Shown here one piece after another: positions 26,531 to 36,700 of a stretch of 41,280 bases of DNA. The notes beneath the pieces are model-generated. The model did no database searches. It saw nothing but the letters and a program-made list of their open reading frames with translations, and was not told the origin of the DNA. How positions within the stretch are numbered: position 1 is the first letter of the stretch; each line of letters starts with the position of its first letter. The stretch is from contig JAHZKX010000008.1 of NCBI GenBank assembly GCA_022600195.1, forward strand, positions 1-41,280, in the 5' to 3' direction. Source of the DNA: Planctomycetota bacterium (GTDB taxonomy: Bacteria > Planctomycetota > Planctomycetia > Planctomycetales > Planctomycetaceae). The position numbers and the translations under genes were made by a program.

Positions 26531-27574
26531 ATGTTGATGAGGCAGCTAACAAGTGTGTTTTTGATTATATTGATGTGTAGCACTGCAAGTTCTGTACTGG
26601 CCCAGGGCGGTAAAGGGCGGGGCTTTCGAGGTGGTCGCGGCGTGCAGGGGCCAGATCATGGCCGGGGGCAAGGGCAGGCACACGCTAGAGATCATGAGGT
26701 CTTTCGATTCCTGTTGACCAATCATATGAAAATTAAGCGGACTGTTAAGGAACTTCCGAATGGTGTAGATACACTTACAGAATCAGATGATCCACAGATT
26801 GCTGCCAAAATTCAGGAGCATGTTGGCAGGATGAAAAGTCGCGTTGTAAAGAATGAGCCGATTCGGCTCCGCGATCCGTTATTTGCTGAACTTTTCAAGC
26901 ACACAGATAAAATTAAGATGGAGTATCAAAAGACTGAAAAAGGGGTGCGTGTGATAGAAACATCAGAAGCCCCTTATGTTGCGAAATTGATTAAGGCGCA
27001 TGCGAAAGCGGTTTCTGGTTTTGTCAAACATGGTTTCAGGGAGGCGATGAAGAATCATTCAGTTCCGCGTCAGAACAAGTTGTCGAAAAACGATCAAGTT
27101 CAGTATCATAATCCCGTTATCAAAGATTACGGCAAGGTTATCAAACTTCCCGATGCTGTCCAGCAACCTCGTAAGGGTAGCAAACTCTGTGTTGATTTGA
27201 CGCGCGGTGGCGATGCGGGCCAATTAAATCCTGCGCTCGAGAAGGTTGCCCGTTACGTGAATATTTATCAGGGGGCAGGCAAGATGTCCGTGAAGCCTCA
27301 GATTGCTCTGGTCTTGCATGGCGATGCGACGTTGGCGGTTCTGAATGATGATGTTTATGCGAAACGGTTTGGAACTGAAAGCAACCCGAATTTGAAATGT
27401 CTGCATGAATTGCACGAGGCAGGAGTGGAGATCTATGTGTGTGGACAATCTTTAATCGGCAAGGGAGGCAAGCAGGAAGATCTGGTTGTCTTTTCACAAA
27501 TGGCGGTATCTGCATTGACGGCGATTGTGAATCTTCAGGCAGATGGATATGGCTATGTGCCGCTTTTGAAATAA
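26531..27574 (+). CDS. Exported DsrE-family protein with helical N-terminal domain
   Basis: 347 residues; GAAGGAG precedes the ATG. A signal peptide (MLMRQLTSVFLIILMCSTAS) is followed by a Gly/Arg-rich linker (residues about 26-50). A helical, His-containing domain (about 55-180) starts HEVFRFLLTNHMKIKRTVKE, with further His at EHVGR, FKHTD, KAHAKA and FVKHG. The C-terminal 130 residues are a DsrE/YchN-like fold (IALVLHGDATLAVL and AGVEIYVCGQSL, keeping the conserved Cys, then VNLQADGYGYVPL). Cytoplasmic DsrE proteins relay sulfur; this exported form is probably redox or sulfur related outside the cytoplasm, and the His-rich domain may bind metal or haem, both inferred. Confidence 0.82.
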   Translation: MLMRQLTSVFLIILMCSTASSVLAQGGKGRGFRGGRGVQGPDHGRGQGQAHARDHEVFRFLLTNHMKIKRTVKELPNGVDTLTESDDPQIAAKIQEHVGRMKSRVVKNEPIRLRDPLFAELFKHTDKIKMEYQKTEKGVRVIETSEAPYVAKLIKAHAKAVSGFVKHGFREAMKNHSVPRQNKLSKNDQVQYHNPVIKDYGKVIKLPDAVQQPRKGSKLCVDLTRGGDAGQLNPALEKVARYVNIYQGAGKMSVKPQIALVLHGDATLAVLNDDVYAKRFGTESNPNLKCLHELHEAGVEIYVCGQSLIGKGGKQEDLVVFSQMAVSALTAIVNLQADGYGYVPLLK

Positions 27575-27798
27575 TGGGCAAGGTATTAATCAGGTCTGGG
27601 GCGTGAATAACAGGGTTTTCTGTTCAGTTCCATTGTCCGTTTCGTTTGCAATTTCATCTGTACAATTATCGAATTATCTGATATTGAGAGACTCAATTTT
27701 CCGATGTATTTAGAGGAGCCGGGGTAAGTGCTGTCGGATTTGCCTGAAACCCCGATTGTTGTAAAAAGTGCAAAGTTTGAGTGGAAGGATTCACACAA

Positions 27799-28398
27799 AT
27801 GACCTGCGTGTCTCATCAAATCATAGTTACACTTCTGTTGAGTGGTTTATTACAGGTGGGCTGTAGTTCCATGAATCATACACAGGCCGGTGCAGCGAAT
27901 GGTGCGGGTCTTGGGGCTGTGACAGGCGCTATTATCGGGAGCCATACTGGTGATGGAGGCGTAGGCGCTTTGATTGGAGCGGCGACGGGTGGACTGGCAG
28001 GCAGTTTGATCGGAAATGCAGAAGATGAACGCGTTGAACGTGATGTCGCTGTCGCACAGGCGCATCATGAGCAAAAAGCACGTGCTGCGATTCGAAACAG
28101 TGATGTGCTGGAAATGTCGCATAATGGAGTGAGTGACTCTGTGATAATGGGTTCCATACGCAGTCGCGGTGGTGCTTTTGATTTGCATCCGCAGACTCTC
28201 ATCGCATTAAAACAGCAAGGGTTGAGTGATCCTTTGATTGAATTTATGCAATCCCATAATTACGTGCCGGGCAGTGGGCCTGTAGTGATCAAGCATAGAG
28301 CACCGTCGGTGGGGCCTGCGGTTGTGTATGTCAGGCCACGACCTCGTCCGCGACCAGTGCGGTCGCGAGTTGGTTTGCATGGCCACTTTCATTTCTGA
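27799..28398 (+). CDS. Glycine-zipper lipoprotein
   Basis: 199 residues from the ATG at 27799 (AAGGA 9 bases upstream); a GTG at 27781 overlaps this ribosome-binding site. The signal ends LLSGLLQVGCSS, a lipobox-like Cys. It is followed by a glycine zipper (NGAGLGAVTGAIIGS then GALIGAATGGLAGSLIG) that resembles the membrane-inserting YMGG/Gly-zipper families of Pcp/SlyB-like lipoproteins. A helical segment (about 105-160) precedes a basic Pro/Arg tail (VRPRPRPRPVRSR). It likely sits in the outer membrane. It is about 220 bases downstream of the DsrE gene on the same strand and converges with the kinase gene. Confidence 0.82.
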   Translation: MTCVSHQIIVTLLLSGLLQVGCSSMNHTQAGAANGAGLGAVTGAIIGSHTGDGGVGALIGAATGGLAGSLIGNAEDERVERDVAVAQAHHEQKARAAIRNSDVLEMSHNGVSDSVIMGSIRSRGGAFDLHPQTLIALKQQGLSDPLIEFMQSHNYVPGSGPVVIKHRAPSVGPAVVYVRPRPRPRPVRSRVGLHGHFHF

Positions 28399-28420
28399 GC
28401 CAGTTGCGTTGGCAGTCAAT

Positions 28421-31400
28421 TTAGCGGTTTGATTTTGCGACTTGTGCTGCTGGCTTATTTTTCCAGTCAACCGTGAGCCACAAGATTGCCTGTCCATCCT
28501 GGCTACCGGTTGCCACGTAGCGTCCGTTAGGTGAGAAATCAACAGAAGTCACACCCTGTCCATGGCTGTTGAGGGTGAGGATCTCTTTTCCTTTTTCTGA
28601 ATCCCAGAGTTTCGCGGTGCCATCTTCACTAGCAGAAAAGACACGACTGTCATCAGGTGAAAACACCACCGAAGTTACAGGAGCAGTGTGCCCTGCAAGA
28701 ACCATCTTCTTCTGAGTGGCGATATCCCAGATGATGGCGGTGTTATCTTCAGAAGCTGAGATCAATCGTTTTCCATCATGTGAGTAAGCGACTTCCAGAA
28801 CCGGCCATTCGTGGCCTTTAAAGGTTTTTAGTTTTTTACCGGTTTTAGAATCCCATAAGACGAGCGTTTTATCATCTGAAGCCGTTACGATTTGTGATCC
28901 ATCGGGCGAGAAGATGGCGCTCGTTACATGGGTACCTTTCTGGTCGAGAGTAAGAATGACATTGCCGCTGGCGGTGTTCCAGACTTTTGCCGTACCATCA
29001 TCGCTGGATGTCAAAATGTATTTTCCATTTGGAGAGTATCTTACCGTGTTGACGTACCCTTGATGTTTCTGTTCCAGTTTCTTTTCTGCATGGCCGGTCT
29101 GTGTATTCCAGATTTTGGCGGTGTTATCCCAGCTACCTGTGACGAGCCATTTGCCGTCTGGAGAAAACGAGGCTGAGGCCACAACACCATGTGGGTGAAA
29201 GGCCATGACCTGTTTGGCAGTCATCCCATTCCAGAGTCGAGCATCGCGCCCGCCGACGGTGAGTATGGAATCATGATAGGGTGAAAAGACGGCAGTCCAT
29301 AACATGCCCCCTTTGGTTTTGAAATCGAGAAACGGCGTCAGCTGACCATTTTTGCCGGGAATACGGAGTTCTTTTCCGGTATCGGCTGCCCAAACCTGTA
29401 TCACTCTCTGTTGGACATTTGCGGTGAGAATGCGTTTGTTGTCATGGGAAATACTGACCGAATTGATCAGTCCCTGAGCTGGTTTAATTGTTTGGATGAC
29501 TTTGGGAGTTGTGATGTCCCAGATTCTAACCAGGCCATCGGCACAGCTGGTGACTGCCTGTTTTCCATCCTTGAACACTGACATGGAAAGAATGGCATCG
29601 GGATGTTTCAGGATTGACTTCTGGTTTTCTTTGCCCGTTGCGACATCCCAGTTGCCGACGGTATTGTCACCGCTGGCAGTGAGTATTGTTTTGCCGTCTG
29701 GCAGAAACTTGATTCCCGTAATTCGACGTGTGTGTCCTTCGAGTTTGTGCAGTAATTTTCCTGAGGCGACATCCCACAACATACATCGACCACGTGCATC
29801 ACCACTGGCACAGAAACGCCTGTCAGGTGAAAAGGCCACAGCGCTGACTTCTGAACGATGTCCTTTGAGTTCTTTGATCCGCTTGCCAGAATCGATATCC
29901 CAGATGCGGACTGTTTTTTCATCGCTACCAGTAAGTAACAATTTGGCGTCCGTAGAGACATCAATGGCTGCGCTGCGTCCTGTGTGTTCAAATCGTTTGT
30001 GTTCCGTGCCTGTCTGAATATCCCAGATGCGAACGGAATTGTCGACTGCGGCTGTGGCCAGTCGTTTATGATCTGGTAAAAAGACGGCACTGGATGCCAG
30101 AAAGGAATGTCCTTCGGTGAACTCTTTTTGTGCTTTTCCTGTTGCGACATTCCAGGAGATGGCTGTTTTATCGCGACTGGCGGTGACCAGTTGTTTTCCA
30201 TCCTTTGAAAAAGAAACATCGAGAATGGCATCGACGTGTTGTGCGAGGACTCTGCCTTTTAAGGTCCGGATTTCTGCATAGTCGGCAATATTCCACAGTT
30301 TCAGGTTCGCGTCATGACTGGCTGAAAGAATCCATTTGCCATCGTTTAACAGTTTGGCCGATTGGACCCAACCGTCATGGCCTCGAAATGTTTTAATTGC
30401 TTTCGTTGTTGCGATATCCCAGAGTTTTACGGTATTGTCATGACTGGCGCTGATGATCATTGTGCCATCGTTTGTGAATTCTGCTGATTGAACGCTCTCC
30501 TGGTGCCCATCAAAGGCAGTGAAGGGAGGTGTTTCATTTTTCTTGCCTGACACGATTTTTGAGAAATCATAGGGCACAATATCTTCAGGTCTCCATAAGA
30601 GGATGCGTCGGTCGTAACCACTGGTAATGACTTGTGTGCTGTCAGGATCGGGTGAGAAATGGGCAGAATAAACGGGTCCCTGGTGTCCGGTGAAGGGGGC
30701 TCCGTGTTTTCCGGTTTCTACATCCCAGATGACGGCTGTTCCATCCTGGCTGGATGTGACAATCCGCCGTTCGTCAGTTGAGAAGTTGGCATCCCAGACC
30801 CACCAGTTGTGGCCCCAGAATTGTTTAAGCTGTTTTCCGGTTTTTACATCCCAGAGGCGAGCGGTTTTATCGTAGGAGCTGGACAGCAGACGGGATCCAT
30901 CTTTGGAAAAGGTAATACTTAATACACCTTCCGTGTGTGCTTTTGCGAAAGGCGTTTTTTGAGTGGGATCTTCAAAGGTTCGTGGGATTTGCGATTGGGT
31001 TTCCAGGTTCCAGAGCTTGATAAATCCTTGCGGATCTTCAGAACCGGTCGCCAGGAATTTTCCATCAGGGCTGATGGCAACCGCTAACACGGGAAATTTA
31101 TTATGTCCGAAGGTGGCGATGACTTTTCCGGTCACGCGGTCCCAGAGGCGTGCGATACCATCTTTACCACCGGTGACGAATTTCTTCCCATCGGTAGAAA
31201 GTGCCAGTGAATCAATGGGGGCCTGGGCATTGAACGTACGGCTGCTTTGAGAGCAGAGATGCATTAAACGGCCCCATTCCCAGTTTCGCAATTCTTCAGG
31301 GCACCCATTCAGTAGCTGGATGGCGCTTTCGAAGGCGTTTTCATCAATCTTCGCAGCCGCCAGTCCAATGCGGGCAATGTATGCTTCGTATTGTTCTTTT

Positions 31401-33592
31401 TTCTGAGCAGTAATCGCTCTGTCTCGTTCAATGTCGGCCTTCTTTTCTTCCTCAATAGCCTTGTCACGTTGAATCTCTGCCTCTTTAAGAGCTACTTTTT
31501 CAAGCCGTTGTGCCTCTACCGCTTTTTCTTTTTCTGCGATCGCTACTTTTTCAGACTGAACGGCTTTCTCGCGTTCGATCTTTTCCTGGGCACGTGCTTC
31601 ATCTGCTTTTTTGCGTTCAGCGATTGCCGTGTCCCGTTCTGTTTCAGCGACTGCCTCTGCTTCCAGGGCGCGATTCGCTTCAGCGCGAATCCAGAAGAAG
31701 GCACCTGTGACGATAAACAGCACTGCTGCTACCATGCCGACAAAGACTCTTTTGGCAGTGCGTAATCTATGCTGACGTGCATCACGCTCTGATTGAGCTG
31801 CTTTGATCTGTTCCATCAGTTCAGCATGAGTGGGCTCTTCCTCTGTAAGTAAGGAAAGACCGAGGTCATAGTCTCCCTTTACATAGGCAGTATTCGCATA
31901 GCTCAACGTTGCTTTGGTGACACCTGCTTGAGCAGTGGCATTTTCCGGCCAGAGTGAGAGTGCTTCCTGATATCCGAAGACAGCGCGTGAAAACAATTCA
32001 TAGTTTTCTGTATCCGTCGCTTTTTCTAAATCGGCTTCTGCTCTGGTTGCCAGCGAAATACTTTCAGAATGTGACTGGTAATCCATGATGGCTTGTTGGA
32101 AAGCCTGCACAGTCTGATAGCGATCACTGGTTTTCGATGCCATTGCTTTCAGCGCAATGTCGAGTAGCTCCCCTTTTTTCTCTGTCGGTACGATTTTGTT
32201 CTTGGCAGCCGCCATCAGGCATTTCATGGCAGTTTTACCTGTGTGCGGAGGTCGTCCCGTGAGGATTTCAAACAGGATTGCCCCCAGCAAATAGATGTCT
32301 GAAAGCGGCGAGATTTTATCGACAGGTCCGGTTGCCATTTCAGGCGCCATATACGCGGGGGTTCCACCCATGCTGGATGTTGTGTTGATGCTATTTGACT
32401 TGCGGAAACCCGATGTGGACTGTGCCAGTCCCCAGTCCATGACGAGGACTTCACCGAATGCACCGAGCATGACGTTTTCCGGTTTTAGATCGCGATGCAC
32501 AACGCTCCTGGAATGTGCGAACGCCACGGCATCGGCCACTTTCATCAGGATATTCAGATTTTCCGCAATTGAAGTCTTTCGAATGGACTTCAACCAGGGG
32601 CGGCCTTCCACTTTTTTCATCGAATAGAAGAGGGCACCGGAATTATTGCTTCCCACATCATAGATGGGAACAATATTGGGGTGGTCGAGTTCGCCGGTGA
32701 CGACTGCTTCTGCTAGAAATTTGTGTCGCTGATCAAGGTTTTGTGCGGTTTTGCTTTTGAGCATTTTGACAGCGACTTGCCGGTCAATGGATGTCTGTCG
32801 GGCGGTATAAACAACTCCCATTCCACCCTGGCCAAGAATTTCCAGGAGCTCGTATTCTGCATCCTTTAATATTTCAGACTTTGTCGTATCGCTGAAATTC
32901 CGTTTTTTAATGACCAGAGACGTTTCATCAGTCAGGTCTTCTTCGGGAAGATCCGGTGCTTTGATGGTCATCTCAGGACCTTCCTGCATCGTCTCCATTC
33001 CGTCGCCCCAGGCTGCGTTCATCGTTGCCATCATTTCCGGAGGTACATCACCGGATACAATCGTGGCATCGATATCACTGGGGGTATAGTCATCGCCTTC
33101 GACTAATGTGGCATTGATGTCTTTATCGATGGTCTCTTCACTGATTACCAGCGTTTGTTCATTCAGGTCATCGGCGCGTTCACCTGGTATTTCACTGATC
33201 GTTTCCATATCAGGTGAAGATGCTTCATTGTCAACAGAAAGCGTCTGGTCCATATCCAATGATTCCGGGTCGATCATTGTCGCATGGATATCGTCAGGAT
33301 AATCCTCTTCTGTAATAGTCTGGTCATTCATTGAGTCTTCATCCATCGTGTTCATTTCAGAATCTGATGGATTGTGAGCCACGCTGTCTGCACCGGGACT
33401 CGATTCTTCTGAAGTCTCGAGTATTTCACTGGAAAACTCTTCCGATTCAAATTGATCTGAGAGAATGGTTTGATCATTTTCTTCAATTCGATCATCAGAA
33501 TCAAATTCTGCATCGGACTGAGTCTGATCGTTGTGAGAGTTCAGCTCATCAGACGAATCGTCATTGTGTTCACTGTCTGGAGTGTTGTTCAT
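28421..33592 (-). CDS. Membrane Ser/Thr protein kinase with 21 WD40 repeats
   Basis: 1723 residues. Residues 1-230 are acidic and disordered-looking, with about ten copies of a short D/E-x-T-I/L/M motif. The Hanks-type kinase (about 245-505) has GQGGMGVVY (P-loop), VAVKMLK (Lys), VVHRDLKPENVM (catalytic loop, near 367) and VMDWGLA where most kinases have DFG. A TPR-like helical region follows, then one membrane helix (FVGMVAAVLFIVTGAFFWI, about 611-637) and a coiled coil of about 100 residues rich in Ala, Glu and Lys. Residues about 784-1715 contain 21 WD40 units (XXLWD endings), enough for three seven-bladed propellers. Topology suggests an inner-membrane kinase with the propellers outside the cytoplasm as a sensor. 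The gene lies 130 bases downstream of the giant repeat protein on the same strand. Confidence 0.93.
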   Translation of the reverse strand: MNNTPDSEHNDDSSDELNSHNDQTQSDAEFDSDDRIEENDQTILSDQFESEEFSSEILETSEESSPGADSVAHNPSDSEMNTMDEDSMNDQTITEEDYPDDIHATMIDPESLDMDQTLSVDNEASSPDMETISEIPGERADDLNEQTLVISEETIDKDINATLVEGDDYTPSDIDATIVSGDVPPEMMATMNAAWGDGMETMQEGPEMTIKAPDLPEEDLTDETSLVIKKRNFSDTTKSEILKDAEYELLEILGQGGMGVVYTARQTSIDRQVAVKMLKSKTAQNLDQRHKFLAEAVVTGELDHPNIVPIYDVGSNNSGALFYSMKKVEGRPWLKSIRKTSIAENLNILMKVADAVAFAHSRSVVHRDLKPENVMLGAFGEVLVMDWGLAQSTSGFRKSNSINTTSSMGGTPAYMAPEMATGPVDKISPLSDIYLLGAILFEILTGRPPHTGKTAMKCLMAAAKNKIVPTEKKGELLDIALKAMASKTSDRYQTVQAFQQAIMDYQSHSESISLATRAEADLEKATDTENYELFSRAVFGYQEALSLWPENATAQAGVTKATLSYANTAYVKGDYDLGLSLLTEEEPTHAELMEQIKAAQSERDARQHRLRTAKRVFVGMVAAVLFIVTGAFFWIRAEANRALEAEAVAETERDTAIAERKKADEARAQEKIEREKAVQSEKVAIAEKEKAVEAQRLEKVALKEAEIQRDKAIEEEKKADIERDRAITAQKKEQYEAYIARIGLAAAKIDENAFESAIQLLNGCPEELRNWEWGRLMHLCSQSSRTFNAQAPIDSLALSTDGKKFVTGGKDGIARLWDRVTGKVIATFGHNKFPVLAVAISPDGKFLATGSEDPQGFIKLWNLETQSQIPRTFEDPTQKTPFAKAHTEGVLSITFSKDGSRLLSSSYDKTARLWDVKTGKQLKQFWGHNWWVWDANFSTDERRIVTSSQDGTAVIWDVETGKHGAPFTGHQGPVYSAHFSPDPDSTQVITSGYDRRILLWRPEDIVPYDFSKIVSGKKNETPPFTAFDGHQESVQSAEFTNDGTMIISASHDNTVKLWDIATTKAIKTFRGHDGWVQSAKLLNDGKWILSASHDANLKLWNIADYAEIRTLKGRVLAQHVDAILDVSFSKDGKQLVTASRDKTAISWNVATGKAQKEFTEGHSFLASSAVFLPDHKRLATAAVDNSVRIWDIQTGTEHKRFEHTGRSAAIDVSTDAKLLLTGSDEKTVRIWDIDSGKRIKELKGHRSEVSAVAFSPDRRFCASGDARGRCMLWDVASGKLLHKLEGHTRRITGIKFLPDGKTILTASGDNTVGNWDVATGKENQKSILKHPDAILSMSVFKDGKQAVTSCADGLVRIWDITTPKVIQTIKPAQGLINSVSISHDNKRILTANVQQRVIQVWAADTGKELRIPGKNGQLTPFLDFKTKGGMLWTAVFSPYHDSILTVGGRDARLWNGMTAKQVMAFHPHGVVASASFSPDGKWLVTGSWDNTAKIWNTQTGHAEKKLEQKHQGYVNTVRYSPNGKYILTSSDDGTAKVWNTASGNVILTLDQKGTHVTSAIFSPDGSQIVTASDDKTLVLWDSKTGKKLKTFKGHEWPVLEVAYSHDGKRLISASEDNTAIIWDIATQKKMVLAGHTAPVTSVVFSPDDSRVFSASEDGTAKLWDSEKGKEILTLNSHGQGVTSVDFSPNGRYVATGSQDGQAILWLTVDWKNKPAAQVAKSNR

Positions 33593-33724
33593 AATCGTAC
33601 CCGCATGTTACCGTTGAATTAATTTGAAAATAGCAACGGTCGTCTCGTTAAAATATGATATCAGTTAATTGGATTGAAATCAGTTCTTAAGTTCTATGAT
33701 AAAGCATACCAGTATTACGTGGTA

Positions 33725-36700
33725 TCATTGATTTCTTTTAAATAAATTGTAGTTACGGTTAAGTAATCGTCTGCCGTATTTACCCATGGCATCGTCAAAA
33801 TCGTCTTGTTTTACCGGCTTTTTAAGCAATGACTTCCCATGAAAATAACCTGAGAGTAAGGCAGCACTACTCCATGCTTTTTCAGCGTGATCCGCTTGCA
33901 GACCATTTAACTCTGTTGCAGATTGATTCGTTTTTGTACCAACTCTATTTTGGTCAAAGAGCAGGCCAGCCGAATTACCGTCGATTAAAATCCGGTCTGA
34001 ATACAGTAAGTCTTCCGGCGTCGAAGCAGTATCTGCATCGGTGGAGGCTACCGTTGTCAGCGTTTTTAGTTCTTCCTGGAACAGATTGGTCCTGCTCGAG
34101 AGCGGCATCGACTCTTCTACTTGCCTTTGAGTTGTACTGTTGTCGGCGTCAGGGTTTTTCTGGTTTGCGGGAGCTGATTGATCTTCAGTGACATCGGTTG
34201 CTTTTCCACCACGAATATCGACGTCCATCAATAGTCGAATCCGTTCTTCGCCAGCTTCTTTTAAGTAAAGCTGGTAACGTCCATCCGGTAGAGATTTGAA
34301 GAGTTTTGGTAAATTATCCAAATCAGATTCCTGAATGACAACATCTTCAATGACATTACCATTGGGTGCCAGGATTCTTAAGAAAACGAGTCGTTCAGCA
34401 TTTTTATTAGCTTCATTGATGGATGATTCAATTGAAACGGTGTCTTTTGATGTAAATACAGTCTGCTGACTGGATGTTGCATCAAGAATCGTCTGCGTCG
34501 GTGGGAATATTAGTAAAGGCACCTGAGGCGTGGTGTCAATTGCGACGGTTGCCAGTCCATCACCGGGAGTTTCCAGAAACCCGGTTTCCGTTGTAAAGTC
34601 CAGATTACCGCTACCGTCTGAGAAGGTGAACTGCATATCGCCTTGCATGGTAACGATGATCGGAATTGGTGCAGCGGGGTTTCCACTATTGGGGTTTGCA
34701 ACATAATTATGTGTGAAGACAAATGACCCTGGATTAGAAAAGTTCGTGGTCTCAACTGTACCATCACCCCAGTCAATTGTAATGAAAAAGTTTTCTTCAG
34801 TAAAACGACCGAAATCACCAGTTACGGTGGCATCACCAGTTGCCTCAATTTGTGGTGTGAAAATATTACGCAAGTCAGGAGGGATATCAGCAATAGCGCC
34901 AGTTTCTGAATTCAAAGTCATATCGGAATCGAATAAGACACCACTGGTACCATGGCCGGAGAAGATTCCATTTCCAGCGACGCTATGATCAGATGCGACT
35001 CCGGTATCGTTGAAGTCCAGAATGCCATCACCGGCTTCTACGTTAATATTACCATGACCACCGAAAGCACGAACGGGTGCATTTAATGTCAAATTTCCGG
35101 GACCCGTCGATTCCAGATCGATATGACCGCCTGAGCTGTTTGTGACTGGTGAATTTACTGTCAACGGGCTGGCGTTGGAAATAATAATGTCGCCGGGCAC
35201 GCCAGCGGCATTTGTGATACCAGCCAGTCCATCAACGGTACCAATAGTTAATAATCCACCCCCCAGGTCATTATGGATTTGAATATTGCCAGAATCCGAA
35301 TTTGTAGCCGCCAGTAGAGAAACCGCGGTTTCCAGCGGGTTTGTAGAACCGGCTCCGGCTGCGGTTCTTATTACCAGTTCATCGGCTGTGATGTCGGCAC
35401 CGTCGGTATCTCCGGCATCAACGACTCCCCCCGCGGTACTGGTTAGACGTGACAATGTAGTTGTGAATAATTGACCGATCGTGAGATTGTCACCCGCCTG
35501 CAAATCAACGATGCCTGTTCCTGCATTGAAAATGGTTCCATCAGACATTGTAATTCCACCGCCACCGGCTCCCCGGGCAGCCGAATCTGCAAGTAGTGTG
35601 ATTTTTCCATCGGAGCTGCTTACGTCTCCCTCATTTCCAAATGCCAGATTTTTTTCAGCAGTCAGGTCGATTGTCCCACCAATTGTGCGGAAGCCGTCAT
35701 TAATCTGGATTGAAGAATCCACACCTGTGGCTGTGACTTGAATGGTTCCGGTTCCATCGGTGGAAACAACATCAGTTAGTATTCCCGGGTTTTCAAAAGT
35801 CATCGAACCATCTGCAAGAATGGTGATGTCAGAATCTGTTGTGGAAATTTCCTCGAAGGTGGTGCTTTGGCCACCCGTTTGTATAAAGTCGATCGTGCCT
35901 AGACCTGTTGTTACTTGAAATACGGTAACAGGCCCTGTTGCGCTAGAGGATAAGTTACTGACGTCGATGTTTCCTGTTGTGGTATTGATGGTAAGGTTTC
36001 CGGCAGCGAGTTCAACGATTTCATTGTTGCCGATACCGTTCAGTGCCTGCAAAATGATCGAACCTGAAGAAGCATCTATATCGACTTCCGGTGAAACTTG
36101 ATCGTCGACAGCGTCATTGATGTTACCCGCAGAGGTGACTGAGATGAGGCCAGTCAGTCCGGAAACATCTCCGAGAAGGATATTTCCAAAACCAATGGTC
36201 GAGAGGTTGATTTCCGGAGCCGTTCCACCAGCGGTGATTGAAGTGAGAGTCAGAAGGTCTGTCTGAGCATCGCCCTCATTGGAAATCGTAATGTTTCCGT
36301 CGTCTGTCGAAGCCAAGTCAACCGACAAAGATTCATTGCCGATTTGTTCCAGTTCAATATTTCCTGTTCCCGTAGTGATGCTGGTTGCAGTTACACCTGT
36401 GGTTGCAGTGTTGTGGAGCAGGATGTCTCCGTTGGTCGTGTCGGCTGAAAAATTATCGACGCTGAGTTCCAATGTGTCACCGACACCGATTCCGGTAATT
36501 GCATTCAGGTCCAGATTGATCGCATGAATGTTTAATGGGTCTGGCATTCCATCATTCTGGTCAATGATGGAAGCCTGTGAATCAAGTACAACATCGCCTG
36601 TGATTGTCTGAATCAGGCCTGATAGCCGAATGTTGTCGCCAGCAATGACACTGATGTTGCCGGCGGTGGCCTGAATGATGTCATGAATGATGAGGGCATC

